Shown here: piece by piece, positions 49,554-60,873 of the stretch
Layout: the number at the start of each line of letters is the position of its first letter
Position numbering within the stretch: position 1 is the first letter of the stretch
Origin: Microthyrium microscopicum
Taxonomy: Eukaryota > Ascomycota > Dothideomycetes > Microthyriales > Microthyriaceae
NCBI GenBank assembly: GCA_010405405.1
Contig: MU004245.1
Location: 375,256-439,255 of the forward strand
Direction of reading: 5' to 3'
Length of the DNA: 64,000 bases
Position numbers and translations under genes: made by a program
The notes under the pieces: model-generated
What the model was told of the DNA's origin: nothing
Database searches by the model: none
Seen by the model: the letters and a program-made list of their open reading frames with translations, nothing else

Positions 49554-51460
49554 ATGTCTTACTTTCCCGGCCAGCAAGGCTATCACGGCGGTGGACAACC
49601 GCCCCCAAACGGCGGATGGCAGCAACAACCACCACAGGGCTACCCGCCTCAAGGAGGCTATCCGTAAGCTTCCATACATGCCCATGTAACAACAACATCC
49701 TTTGCTAACCTAAATCTTTTCTCTAGTCCTCAAGGCTATTCGCAACCTCCTCCTCAACCCTATTACGGCAACGCCCCTCCTGCTCCTCAATACGGTGGTT
49801 ATCAACAGGTCCGACATTCGTACGACATCATACACACATTCGCTAACGTCCTTGAAGGGTCCTCCTCAACCTCAGTACGGTGGTCATTCTCCCCGCCCTT
49901 ATCCTAGTCCTGGTCCAGGTATTTATTCTTAATCTCCCAGTATGTCTAAAAGAAAACATCCTCATAGAAGTTTGCAGCCCTCCCTTCAGCACAGCACAAT
50001 GCTTATGTACAAGGAAATCATAATGCGCCCCCTCCCCCACCAAACAACGCCGTATCGTTCGGTCATGGCGCGCCGAGCGACTACAAATTCCAGTATTCCA
50101 ATTGTTCGGGTCGACGGAAAGCACTTCTTATCGGTATCAACTACTTTGGTCAGCGTGGTCAACTTCGCGGATGTATAAACGATGTCAAAAATATGAGCGG
50201 ATATCTTAACAGTCACTTTGGATACAAGAGAGAGGACATGGTACTCCTCACCGATGATCAACAGAATCCAATGAGTCAACCTACCAAAGCCAACATCCTT
50301 CGTGCCATGCACTGGCTGGTCAAAGATGCTCGACCAAACGATTCGCTCTTCTTCCACTATTCTGGTAAGGCTTCTAACAAATGGCAAAGCCACAGCTCTA
50401 ACTGTATTAGGTCACGGTGGTCAAACACCCGATCTAGATGGCGACGAAGAGGATGGTTATGATGAAGTCATCTACCCTGTGGATTTTAGAACAAATGGAC
50501 ACATTGTCGATGACGAAATGCATAAAATCATGTAGGCAAAAGCCTCGGTCTCTAAATGATCTTGCTAATCGAATTTTTAGGGTCCAAGGTCTTCAACCTG
50601 GTGTAAGGTTGACAGCAATTTTCGATTCCTGTCACTCTGGATCTGCGCTCGATCTGCCATACATCTACTCCACACAAGGCATGCTCAAAGAGCCAAACTT
50701 GGCGAAAGAAGCCGGACAAGGTCTGCTTGGTATCGTATCTTCCTATGCTCGTGGAGATTTGGCCGGAATGGCTACCAGCGCTTTCGGTTTGGCCAAGAAG
50801 GCTTTCAAAGGCGACGATGTGTATCAAAAGAACCTCCGAACAAAAACTTCTCCCGCAGATGTTATCATGTGGAGTGGCAGCAAAGACTCCCAGACCTCGT
50901 ATGTTTTCCCTGATAATCAACCCTTTCTCCCGGTGACCAGTGCGGAGGAGATGAATTTGCTCTGGCGGAATCAATATGCGCTTCAAAGAACAGCCTTCTG
51001 AACGCATATTTGATGCTTTACGGCTTCACGATTTATGATATAAAGTTCATGTACTATAGCAATTGAGTTTATACCTGCCTTGAAGGCGAATGATTTGGCT
51101 AGCAATCCTGCAGCCAGCATTCGTCTTCAGGGCAATGAGGCACGTTGGGTCTACTGGTCCAAGACGACTCACGACTGACTTCTTTCGAATTTCTGCTAAC
51201 TTTTCAACAGAGCTGATGCCTCTATTGCTGGTCAAGCTACGGGTGCCATGTCTTGGGCTTTCATTAATGCATTGAAAAAGAACCCACAGCAGAGTTATGT
51301 TCAGCTACTCAACAGCATCCGCACCGAACTTGAGGGCAAATATGACCAAAAACCACAGCTCAGCTGCAGTCATCCTCTTGGTAGGCGTTCTCATAAATTG
51401 TTTTCAGCTAGAGTAGGCAGCTAACAACGTGCAGATACCAACCTCCTTTATGTCATGTAA
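49554..51460 (+). CDS. MCA1: Metacaspase (type I, peptidase C14 family)
   Basis: Eight exons: 49554..49663, 49727..49808, 49858..49918, 49990..50364, 50411..50531, 50581..50898, 51211..51380, 51435..51460; 420 residues with consistent phases. The N-terminal ~120 residues form a Gln/Pro/Gly/Tyr-rich prodomain. The caspase fold follows: [10 protein letters not shown], catalytic His211 in FHYSGHGGQ and catalytic Cys267 in DSCHSG, then [23 protein letters not shown] and the closing DTNLLYVM. It is a calcium-dependent cysteine protease cleaving after Arg/Lys, linked to stress, ageing and protein quality control. Intron 6 (50899-51210) is 312 nt, far longer than the others. Read-through into it stays open for 34 residues to 51001 and would remove the end of the protease domain. 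Confidence 0.93.
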
Positions 51461-51939
51461 ACGCCCGTCTAGACATCTTTACGACAGTTTATGCAAAGAT
51501 GGAAGAAACCAGATAACGATCTCGTTGTACATATACCCTCGGTCGCTCTCCACAATGAACGTCGTGTTCTCCTTTGGGTGGCGTTCAGGATCAGGTTCGT
51601 GGTATGGGAGGATTAATCATTATGCACCTAGGTTTTGGGATTGTTCATTCAGGCATCATGTTCGCTCCTCATGCGGCTAAAACACTTCTCATTGCTTAAA
51701 ACTATATTTTGCAACATGCGCATTGCTATTGCAGATGGTTTAGCAATTACATCTATATCCTAATACCCGCTGGCAGAGTTTGATGAGAGGTGATTGTTTC
51801 TATTCAGTGATATGCTAATGTTACAGAATGCCACTTCTACTTGTCCATCAATTATGCGAGGCAGTGGCTTCCAATGAAGGGAGTCTATCAGTCCGCAGAC
51901 GTGCCTGGAATCAGTGTCTTCTATTGTCTCCGGTTCGCA
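51461..51939. other. Intergenic between convergent metacaspase and MFS genes
   Basis: About 480 bp between two converging stops. It should hold both 3' UTRs. A short open frame at 51429-51680 overlaps the metacaspase end and is not convincing. Confidence 0.5.
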
Positions 51940-53379
51940 TCAAGCTCTCCATCTTGGCGCTCTAAGATCTACAGATTCAATCCTCACCCATAAGACAGCA
52001 ACGGCCGCACCCGCCATAAGAGTACCAACCATAGTGCTCAGCTTCTCATACCCCATCGACGCAGATCCAGGTCCATCACGCAACAATGCACCTGCCGTCG
52101 GCGTCCCAATCAAGCTTCCAAATCCTCTCAACATATACAGCACCCCATTGACGCTCGAAAAGTTCTGTACTCCAAAGAGCTCTACCAATGCAATGGGAAA
52201 CAGTGAAATGTAGGCGCCAGCGAAGATGCCGTACGTGATAGCAAACATTGCAAACAGGATTCTGGCCTTTTCCTCGCCTGCGGTCAGTGTCGAAGGCAAC
52301 CACAATCCCAGCGCCGTCACCGCACTAAGCACCGTACAAAATGCCAACGTATTCAACCGTCCAAACCGATCCGCCAAATGTCCAATCACGACCTTTCCCA
52401 CCGCACTCGCCGCATTGCTCATCGCAATGAAATTCGCCCCTGATGCCGCACTATACCCCAACACACGCGAATAAGCACTAAAGAAGTAAATCGGCGTATA
52501 ATACGCCGCCGCCTGCAACACACACCCCAACGCCTGCGCCGCAAACTTACGACTCCTCACAAGATGCCAATTCACCAACGGAATCCTCATCCTCCTTAGG
52601 CCAGTCCGCCCCGCAAGTTCAACTCTATTCCGCTGCAGCGTAGCAGCATCCCACTTCATCGCAAAACTAGCGCCCGCAATCAACACAAAGCCCACACCAG
52701 CCAGCACCCTTAACCCATTTCGAAAGCCAAAACTATCGTTCATCAGCCGTATAACCGGCGCCCAAAACACACCACCCACCCCCGTCCCCGCCAAAACCAC
52801 ACCCATCGCTAACCCCCGCCGCTGGTCAAACCAGCCCGGCGCAACAGTCACGGCGGGTATATAAGCCGCACACGTACCAATACCCAACAACACGCCCTGC
52901 GTGACCAAGAAGCCCGTCAAACTAGTCGCATAGCTGGCAAGCAATAGACCTAGCGCAAAGAGAAATGCGCCAAGCAGCGTGATAGTTCGCGGACTAAACG
53001 CCTTGCAGCCAGCGGCCGCGAGGGGCGCGAACATGGTCATTAGGGACACGCCTAAGGTGCCGATGAGGTCGATGGTGGCGGGAGAGGCATTGGCGAATGG
53101 TGATGGGTTGGATGGGGTGGAGGTGTCGGCGAGGGATTGGTAGAGTTCTTGGTAGACGCCAAAGGCAAAGTTTATGCCGCAGCCGGTGAAGGTTAGGGTG
53201 AATGAGGCTGCGACTATGAGGATTGAGTTTAGTTTTGGGGAGGGTTGGATTGCTGGGAGGATCGAGTGGATTGGTTGGGACCTTGCTCTTTCTATGTCGG
53301 TTGGGGGAGGTTGTGATGGGTAGGGTGATAGTTGGATTTCGTGATGGCTTGTTGTTTGGGTTATGGTGGTTGTCGCCAT
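51940..53379 (-). CDS. MFS transporter, monocarboxylate-permease type (intronless)
   Basis: A single exon, 479 residues. A Pro/Ser-rich cytosolic N-terminus of about 50 residues precedes 12 hydrophobic segments. Landmarks are FTGCGINFAFGVYQELYQSL in TM1, the GWFDQRRGLAMGVVLAGTG loop between TM4 and TM5, and the second-repeat HLADRFGRLN motif. The long central loop (AATLQRNRVELAGRTGLRR) is basic. It belongs to the same broad group as the transporter at 17.2-18.6 kb but has no introns and higher GC, especially at third positions, so it is not a recent copy. Substrate unknown; plasma membrane likely. Confidence 0.9.
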   Translation of the reverse strand: MATTTITQTTSHHEIQLSPYPSQPPPTDIERARSQPIHSILPAIQPSPKLNSILIVAASFTLTFTGCGINFAFGVYQELYQSLADTSTPSNPSPFANASPATIDLIGTLGVSLMTMFAPLAAAGCKAFSPRTITLLGAFLFALGLLLASYATSLTGFLVTQGVLLGIGTCAAYIPAVTVAPGWFDQRRGLAMGVVLAGTGVGGVFWAPVIRLMNDSFGFRNGLRVLAGVGFVLIAGASFAMKWDAATLQRNRVELAGRTGLRRMRIPLVNWHLVRSRKFAAQALGCVLQAAAYYTPIYFFSAYSRVLGYSAASGANFIAMSNAASAVGKVVIGHLADRFGRLNTLAFCTVLSAVTALGLWLPSTLTAGEEKARILFAMFAITYGIFAGAYISLFPIALVELFGVQNFSSVNGVLYMLRGFGSLIGTPTAGALLRDGPGSASMGYEKLSTMVGTLMAGAAVAVLWVRIESVDLRAPRWRA

Positions 53380-54179
53380 TTTGGTTTTGAGTTTGATCTT
53401 TTCTTGGTATGGACCGACGTTTACAGTTCTATGTAGTAATTGTGGGACTGGCTTTCTAAGTAGTAAGTTTTATACCTTCAAATGGCACTTGATCTACGGA
53501 AAGTTAGTCATAGTCGGTTAAGTATTACCCGGCTTGATCCGAAGCAATAGAAATGTAAGAGGGGAAGTTAGGAACAAGTGGAGCTCCAAAAGTCAACACC
53601 ATCTTTCCAACTTCACGATACACTCTGTTTACTCTCCCAACAATGCATCTTCAGCATAAGGCTACCCAGCCGGACTTGACACTTGTGGCTCAAGCTTCAG
53701 GTCCAAATTGCAACTCTAAATATAGCATCTTCAGGCCTGACGATCAGAGCGTAAGCAGCCAATGACGTTGCCGTTGCTGTCATCTTTGAAAGGGACTTCA
53801 GTTCCCCTTTCGACGAGTTATGAAACCTTTGTTCAAGAATAGTTCTAGAAAGAGTAGAACATATCTATGGACTTCATAGTTCATACTGATAATCATTAAT
53901 CTTCCCAGAATGTAGAAGATTCGGGCCGCACCAGTTTTTCGGCGCAATTGCCTCTTCCAGGGTCTATAACTTTATATCGGATTTCACATATTACACAGCC
54001 CTTTGATCATTTCAATTCACCAAAGCACTGGCCTGAAATCGGCAGTGTATCTTATTTGTCCCGATATCTCAGATCACCGAGACTGGAAGATTTTATTCAA
54101 ATATAACCGACGTATTTGCACCGACACTCGCTCTCTCTACGTCCTATCCAATAAATCTCCTATAAGCGCCCACTACACC
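53380..54179. other. Intergenic: divergent promoters of MFS and SGNH genes
   Basis: About 800 bp between the two start codons. It should carry both promoters. The frame of the SGNH gene is open upstream to 54003, but the signal peptide fixes the start at 54180. No repeat or RNA gene seen. Confidence 0.5.
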
Positions 54180-54899
54180 ATGAAGATGGGCTTCCGGACC
54201 CTCTCCCTCCTCGGTCTTCACCTTCTCTCCACCAGCGCCCTCCAAATCGCCAACATAGGCTCCTCCTACGCCGCCGGCCCCGGCATCCCTTCAAACCCAG
54301 GCAATTATGCCCACATCCTCGCATCGCGCCTCAATGCCTCCCTCGCCGACATTGCAGTCTCCGGCTCCACGCTCTCCGGCATTGCCCCACAAATCGCAAA
54401 GATCCCCACCACTTCTGACATAGTCCTCATAACATCCGGCGGCAACGATCTCAACTATGTCGGCAGTCTATCCATGGACAGCAACGCATCCAACCTAAGC
54501 GAAACTCAACTCGCAGACAGATACGCCAACGTCCTCTCCAAGATAAACGCACGCGCGCCAAAAGCCACTATCTATGTAGCAGAGTACTTGACGATACTAG
54601 GGCCGGATGCGCAGGCTGGTGCCGCGACGTTTAGTGCGAGTAGATTGAAATATCACCAAGGAACGTTTGATACGCTGGAGAAAGCGACGGCGGCTGCTGC
54701 GGCGAAGAGTAAGGCGTTTGCGGTGTTGGTGCCTGTGTCGAAGGCGAGTGAGGGCCATGGATTGGGATCGAGTGTGCCGTGGGCGAATGGACGGAGTGTT
54801 CCGGCTGGGGCGGGTGGAGTGGCGTGGCATCCTAATACGGCGGGGATGAAGGCTGTTGCGGAGATGATTTATGGGAAGGTTAAGGAGCGTTCTTCGTAG
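54180..54899 (+). CDS. Secreted SGNH/GDSL-type hydrolase
   Basis: A single exon, 239 residues. The start at 54180 (MKMGFRTLSLLGL) gives a clean signal peptide with likely cleavage after about residue 20 (STSALQ). SGNH blocks are in order: block I ANIGSSYAAGPGI with the nucleophile serine, block III SGGNDLNY with Gly and Asn of the oxyanion hole, and block V WHPNTAGM with the catalytic histidine. The whole is shorter than many family members but complete. Likely an extracellular esterase or lipase; substrate unknown. The 5' half is C-rich and the 3' half G-rich at third positions, a composition switch within one gene. Confidence 0.88.
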   Translation: MKMGFRTLSLLGLHLLSTSALQIANIGSSYAAGPGIPSNPGNYAHILASRLNASLADIAVSGSTLSGIAPQIAKIPTTSDIVLITSGGNDLNYVGSLSMDSNASNLSETQLADRYANVLSKINARAPKATIYVAEYLTILGPDAQAGAATFSASRLKYHQGTFDTLEKATAAAAAKSKAFAVLVPVSKASEGHGLGSSVPWANGRSVPAGAGGVAWHPNTAGMKAVAEMIYGKVKERSS

Positions 54900-55490
54900 A
54901 CTTGGTTTAGCCGAGTTGTCATTTTGTACAAGACGGTGTAGCTATCAGCCAATTGTAATTGGGATTATATGTAGATCCCTCCTGTAAGATTCATAATCAA
55001 ACAACTTTTTCAAAGACAGGTTGAAGGGAGGAGTACTGCCCGGCAAGGCGTGAAGAATCAATCAACAGAAACTGCTCTATATCTGCGCATACTGTACTTC
55101 CATACACGATGCCTACTCAGTGGTCTCTCGCTCACTGGTATCGTCAAAATGCTCTCCATCTATATGCTTCACTTTCAAGAGTGCGCATATTTGACCTGTG
55201 ATCCGGCGATTTCAATCACTGAAGCTAGAGAACGGTCACTGCGGATTAGCTCGACTACGCAGTCACTAGTCCGCACATATTCTATTCCAACGATTGGAAC
55301 AGTCACTTCCCTTCGTCTATTTCATGATGAATACGGCGCGAAGCATCTTTTGAGTGACAGAAATCATAGTAACTCGTGGTAGAATTTCTTCGATATCATG
55401 TAGTTGTAATTCATAGCTGGATTGTGCCTGCAAACCACATCAAACTGTCTCTCAAACAAACACATATATGTCTCGTTATTTGTCTTCCCT
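54900..55490. other. Intergenic upstream of the tandem pair
   Basis: About 590 bp. An unrecognised 110-residue open frame lies at 55050-55382 and shows no similarity to the neighbouring pair. The rest should hold the promoter of the first pair member. Confidence 0.45.
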
Positions 55491-56087
55491 ATGACGGACC
55501 CAAAATACTGTTCCTATGAAGTACTGAGTTGTGACTGTGCCAAATTCAGGTATGCGCGCCACGATGAGACAAAACCAGATGCATGGATGCTGTACAGTTA
55601 CCGATACCCGCAAATCAAGAGACAACATATCAAAGGACGAGATGTTGATATCTTGATGGTCAGTAGAAGATGCTATTCGCAAGGGAAAAGTCACATCGAA
55701 AACAACGTTATGAGCAAACAGAGACGTCGGACTGAAGACATTGACTTACGAGACGCTGCTATTCTGGGCTCATTTCTTTCTTTGATGCAGGACACTTCTG
55801 CAATCAAAAGACCAAAAGATGATACAGTGGTTATTGAGGCTGGCGCTGGTATCCAGGACACACACTATCCCTTGGGGTTTGACGAGGATTATTTCAACGA
55901 TACTCAATTGATTATCGGTTGTGTGAGCACGGTATGTTTTCTGGCTACACCTGCTTAGAATATTGGAAACCTAACGAAGAGAAAGTATGTCAATAGAAAA
56001 TTCAATCTACACTCAGGCTCGGGGGACCAAACCATTGTTCAGATGTGGAAGGATGAACATCCTAGAGAAGCTAAATCTTCAAGATGA
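55491..56087 (+). CDS. Unrecognised protein, tandem-pair member A
   Basis: Two exons, 55491..55931 (441 nt) and 55986..56087, giving 180 residues. The 54-nt intron was placed by comparison with member B: both second exons begin TAT GT and both end in a W-K/T-x-x-x-P-R-x-A tail (QMWKDEHPREA here). The in-frame ATG at 55491 (MTDPKYCSYEVL) matches the start of B. Shared landmarks are YEVLSCDCAKF, SRRCYSQGKSH, GSFLSLMQDTSAI and DTHYPLGFDEDYFND. There is no signal peptide and no TM segment, so it is probably soluble and intracellular. The paired CDC cysteines and the conserved Cys-x4-H spacing are suggestive only. I do not know this family and assign no function. Confidence 0.72.
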
Positions 56088-56415
56088 TCAAACGGATTAT
56101 TTTCATCACTAAGGTTGAATGTGTTGATTGTAGGTTTGCCTGATCGTCAATTGACCAAAGTTCGCTAATTCACATATTGCCGTTCAAACGAATGGATCAA
56201 TCGCTTCAAACCCAACTGCGATTATGCTGTGAAGTAATTCCATTGATAAGTAGTATATAGAACTACGAGATCTGTCTCTATATTCCTCAATATCATGCTA
56301 CAGATATCCAAAGCCGGACTTTGTTCATATCCAATCACCAAATCACCACTTCCGAGGAGTTCTTATTTCGAGATTGCTTCTGAGCCGCCGGATATCTTCC
56401 AGATATTTTGGTATC

Positions 56416-56996
56416 ATGGGTCAGGTTCATGCTGGCTACTGCTACTACGAAGTGCTGAAGTGCGATTGTGTCAAGTTTATGAAAGCACATCCACGTCCTG
56501 GATCGAAATCCGACAGCTGGCTGTCTTACCACTACGAATTGCCTGAGATCAAACCGCTAGAAAACATGGCAATAGAAGATACCAATTTCTTGATTATCAG
56601 CAGAACGTGCAAAATGCAGGGCCGCAACCATGTGAATGACAGGATCTCGAGGATCAAGGCGGTTGAGCACTGCAATGCAGAAGACAACGCTGCACTGGGC
56701 GCTTTTCTTGGTCTGATGCAATACACCTCTGCGATTAGGAAAGGTCATACACCGTTGATCAAAGCTGGCCACAAAGTTCAAGAGACACACTACCCCTTTG
56801 GATTCGATAAAGACTACTTCGAGGACACATTTGTGATGCTGAACTGCCTACATACAGTACGTTTCGTGTCTATACAGCGAAGTCACTCTCTTTACTAATG
56901 AATGTCAAGTATGTGCCAGCAAGTATGGATCCAAACCCTGATAGCAAGACTATCTTGGATAAATGGACGGAAATGTATCCTAGAAAGGCACCATGA
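56416..56996 (+). CDS. Unrecognised protein, tandem-pair member B
   Basis: Two exons, 56416..56856 (441 nt, exactly as in member A) and 56910..56996, giving 175 residues. The 53-nt intron is in the same position and phase as in A. Start chosen at ATG 56416 (MGQVHAGYCYYEVL); the upstream extension of the frame has no ATG. Conserved with A: YYEVLKCDCVKF, SRTCKMQGRNH, GAFLGLMQYTSAI, ETHYPFGFDKDYFED and the end DKWTEMYPRKAP. The middle (residues 25-50 and 85-100) diverges, so the duplication is old or under changing selection. Soluble, no signal peptide. Function unknown. The 328 bp between A's stop and B's start probably holds B's own promoter. Confidence 0.74.
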
Positions 56997-58654
56997 AGGT
57001 CGGTACTATTCTTCTACTGATCGCCAGTCGCACATCTGTTCAGAAATTAGACTTAATGATTCTTGGATAATTCTCATATGCAATTAAAGGTATTCGCGAG
57101 ATTTAAGATACTTGTTGAAATGGTTGAGCTTCAATCATATGAGGCTCTGGTTAGGCAAAGTTAATGCAATGGAGATTTTAGTTCTAAAATTTTCTCTGAT
57201 AATCAAGCGATCATTGAGATAAATTTGGTCAGGCGTACATGCGAAGAAAAGAACTGTCATTGATACTACCTTGAAGATGATGTAAGTATCAGATTCTTCC
57301 CAAGATAAACCGAATGTCTAGCTCGAGGTAGACCCATGTGATGATCAAGGGGTCATACATCGAAAAGAGTTTCTTCCCATCCTAAAGTGGCTGGTGATAA
57401 GGCTGTCCCATCCGTTTTTGGTCAACCTACTAGCATAGCCTTGTCAATATATGATCATGTATACCTCTACCAAGACAGGCATACCCTACATAGTTCACAA
57501 GATCCGCTAGGAAACCAGCCTTCCTTCCTACTCGTATCTCTGAGGGATGTAACATCCTGGTCTGCATATAGTGAACAGTGAAGGATGCGGTTCTTCTCAG
57601 CCTAAAAGCATACTTTTGCGGAGTGTTTGAACGCACGTTTTCCCCTCGTGTATGTTGAATGTTCAATGATAGGCTATTTGACATCATCGAGGTTCTCTTC
57701 CTTCTTCCTATCGCAAATATCTTCTGGCCCATCGCAAGACCATCCGATGTTGTTTCTAAATTGATATTTGTTCCCCATAACCAGGTTCTCAAACGGTCAT
57801 CAACTGCTGACCAGTCTTTCGGAGTTGTCTCCTTCTATATTCTATTGTTTCCCCGCAGTTCCGCAACTGCGGTGTAGGTCAAAGGTTCACGTAGTTTGTA
57901 TTGAATGGCTACAGGGCTGACAGGCCCGACACTACCGGAAAAATGTGACGGTCTCAAATGACTATGTTACGACTCGTTGCAACAGTTACTTCGCGTATCA
58001 CTATGGACCAGCCTCTTCAATTACTTCTCAAATTCCAGAATTGAATATTGTTCATTGTTTAGTCGGATTCAACATAGATTGTATCTCAAGTTTTATGTTT
58101 ATATGATATTGTGTATACATGTGAAAGGGCACTCCATTCTTTCATCACTGTTCGTCTGGATATGCCTGTACCGGCCCTTGCAGAGATTCCGAGCCATGTG
58201 CTAACATCCTATTTCCTGGAGTCGCTGTATGTGCCTCCCAATACCAAGCTTTGATCTACCAGATCTACCCATGGTCAAAACTCATCCTGCAAATCCTTGT
58301 TCCTGAAAATAGTGGCACAGCCATTGGAGGAATGGACAACTGCCCGTTATAGCTAGCACAGCCAAAAGAAACTGTCGAATAAGCTTCAGTCATACTCGCA
58401 CACGCATCAGACTGTCGCTGACTTGGAAGCTCATGCCCTTGGAGCAGGAAAAGAGGAGTCGTCACTGCTTTTCTTCACCTTGTAACCTAGTTGTAGTACA
58501 CAATTCAAGTTTAGATCTCTTGGAAGATCCTCCATGGCCAGATCGAGTTTCATGTGCGGCGCTGTTATCAGATATTAAGGTCCGGGAAGCCCAAAACCTT
58601 TTCATTAATCATAGCATCAATTTAATATACAACCATACAGCAATCGAGTTTACA
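56997..58654. other. Intergenic, no supported gene
   Basis: About 1.66 kb. I looked for a third copy of the tandem family and for exons of the downstream esterase and found neither. Open frames such as 57430-57792 (minus) show no recognisable features. The right end is the esterase promoter. Confidence 0.45.
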
Positions 58655-60632
58655 ATGAAAGACTTCAGGGGACTATTGCTTAGCGCCATAATTGGCTTGA
58701 CGACTGCCGCTCCTACCCCATCACATTCTGGTATGTACCTCCAGGATAATATATTGCGTTAATTTCATTCTAATGGTTGATAGCTCGGTCTAGAAATGTA
58801 ACAATAGATCATGCTACAGGCCTTCCAATAGTCGACCTTGGATACCAATTACACAGAGCTTTAGTTTTCAACGTAAGTAAATACCTCGCCTACCAGGAGG
58901 AAGACATTTACTGAACTATACGCAGGAGACAGGAGATTACTATAACTTCACCAACATCAGATACGCGGCATCACCAACAGGCGACTTGCGATTTAGAGAG
59001 CCACAATCTCCAAGAGTAAACAGAACACACATCGACGATGGACATATTGAGCGCGTCTGCCCTCAAAGTTATCCTCTTTGGGAAGATACGTCAACAGAAT
59101 TCGTAATCAAATACCTCTCTGGCGGATATGCCAACGAAACGTCGGCTGCACGCTCGAAAAGACAAGCGCCGCCACTACATTCAAGAGAAACCGAAGATTG
59201 CTTATTCCTAGATATTGCTGTTCCAAAACCGGTTTTTGAAAACGCTGGCAACGATGATGGCGTTCCTGTTTTAGGTAAGTTTTTGAATCTTTGCATCTGA
59301 ATTTGTACTTACAAAGTGTTCTAGTATGGATCTTTGGTGGTGGTTACATTGGAGGAGACAAGTCAGGATCTACCAGTGGAAGCCCCGCTGGTATGCTGAA
59401 GAGAGCCGACAACGGTATCATATACGTTGCTATCAATTATCGCCTTGGTGCTTTCGGATGGTTGGGTGGAGAGACCTATGAAAACAGTGATGGAGTACCC
59501 AATCTGGGATTCTATGACCAGAGATTTGCACTCCAATGGGTTCAAGATCACATCGCCGGTATGTCAGACGTTTCCTGTAGTTGTATTTGAGACTAATCAG
59601 TGTACAGAATTCGGTGGGGACCCTGATAGAGTCACTGTCATGGGTGAATCTTCTGGAGCAAGCGGTATCTTGCACCAAATCACCGCATTTGGTGGCGATG
59701 CGGACACCTTGTTCTCTCAAGCAATCGTTCAATCGCCCGGTTTTCTCCCAATGGTGCAACCTCAAAAACTCGAAGACAACTTACAAACTTTCCTCAACCT
59801 GTCCGGCGTCTCAAGCATAGAAGAAGCTCGCAAGCTTCCTTCAGAAAAGCTCGTTGCAGCCAACTTCCAAATGGTTACATATTCATCATATGGTAGCTTC
59901 ACCTTTGGCCCAACCATTGACCACAACTTCGTGCAGACCCTACCAGCATTGGCCTTGAAGAATGGTGACTTTGATGACGATATCAGACTGCTGATCGGCC
60001 ACAACTCTGACGAAGGTCTAATATTCGCAAGCGCAAGCACAGTCAACGCCTCTGTATTCCCCATCAATGTCGTGGCGTCCGCTCCTACTCTATCCCAAGA
60101 AGACCTGGACTTTATCGACAACAAGCTATATCCTGCCGTATTCGATGGCTCAGCCGGCTGGCCAGACGACGTGATGCGCTCCGCCACCTTTGCCGCTGAC
60201 ATCGGCTTTCTCTGCAACGCCTACGCGCTAGGCAAGTACACCAAGGACGCATACATGTACGAGTTTGGCGTCTACCCAGCTCTCCACGGCACCGATATTC
60301 AATACACTTTCTACAACGGTCCTAGTACTCCTGGCAGTAATGCTGGTGCGACACCGACCAATTCAACATTAGCCAAGCGAGGGGTCAAAGAAATGACTAC
60401 GTACAACAAAGCCGCTGTCTCACTACAAGAGTGGATCACTTCATTCGCAATGACCGGCAAGCCATCCACGAGCCATCCTGAAGTGGCATTTCCATTATAT
60501 GGTGGCGACCAAAAGATCCTCAAGCTGGTAGACGATCAATCTGCGCCGGTGACGGCGAAAGACGACATTGTGGCGGACAGGTGTAATGCTTGGATAGATC
60601 GACTCTTTCCGGCATTGATCAAAGATCTTTGA
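58655..60632 (+). CDS. Secreted type-B carboxylesterase/lipase
   Basis: Five exons: 58655..58730, 58784..58872, 58926..59274, 59325..59558 and 59608..60632, giving 590 residues; phases agree throughout. A signal peptide is at the start (MKDFRGLLLSAIIGLTTAAP). Domain landmarks are NIRYAASPTGDLRF, EDCLFLDI, the oxyanion loop FGGGYIGGD, the nucleophile GESSGASG with Ser264, an acidic HNSDEG near residue 384 and His in HGTDIQYTF near 475. This is the full Ser-Glu/Asp-His set of the carboxylesterase/cholinesterase family. It probably hydrolyses esters or lipids outside the cell. The acceptor of exon 2 is the TAG at 58781-58783; the nearer CTAG would bring an immediate stop. Confidence 0.92.
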
Positions 60633-60873
60633 ATGCATTGATGATGGCGTTGGGACTAGGCATAGCGTTTTTTGAGATAACCATTTTAGCGAGCATATTT
60701 AACATATCATATATTAATCTTTAATTATACACTTCGCGCGTCTGTTTCCATATTTCATATCGTGTTATACAGCTTGCGGTCGTTCTCTGGGGATAGTCAG
60801 TACAATCACTTTGCGAAACTATAACGAAAAGAATTGACCAGGAAAAGTGCCCACCATTATTTTCTGCAATCAT

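Noticed and set aside
55050-55382. A 110-residue frame as a possible third member of the tandem family
   Set aside because: It lacks every conserved block of the pair (YEVL, CDC, LMQ, GFD.DYF).
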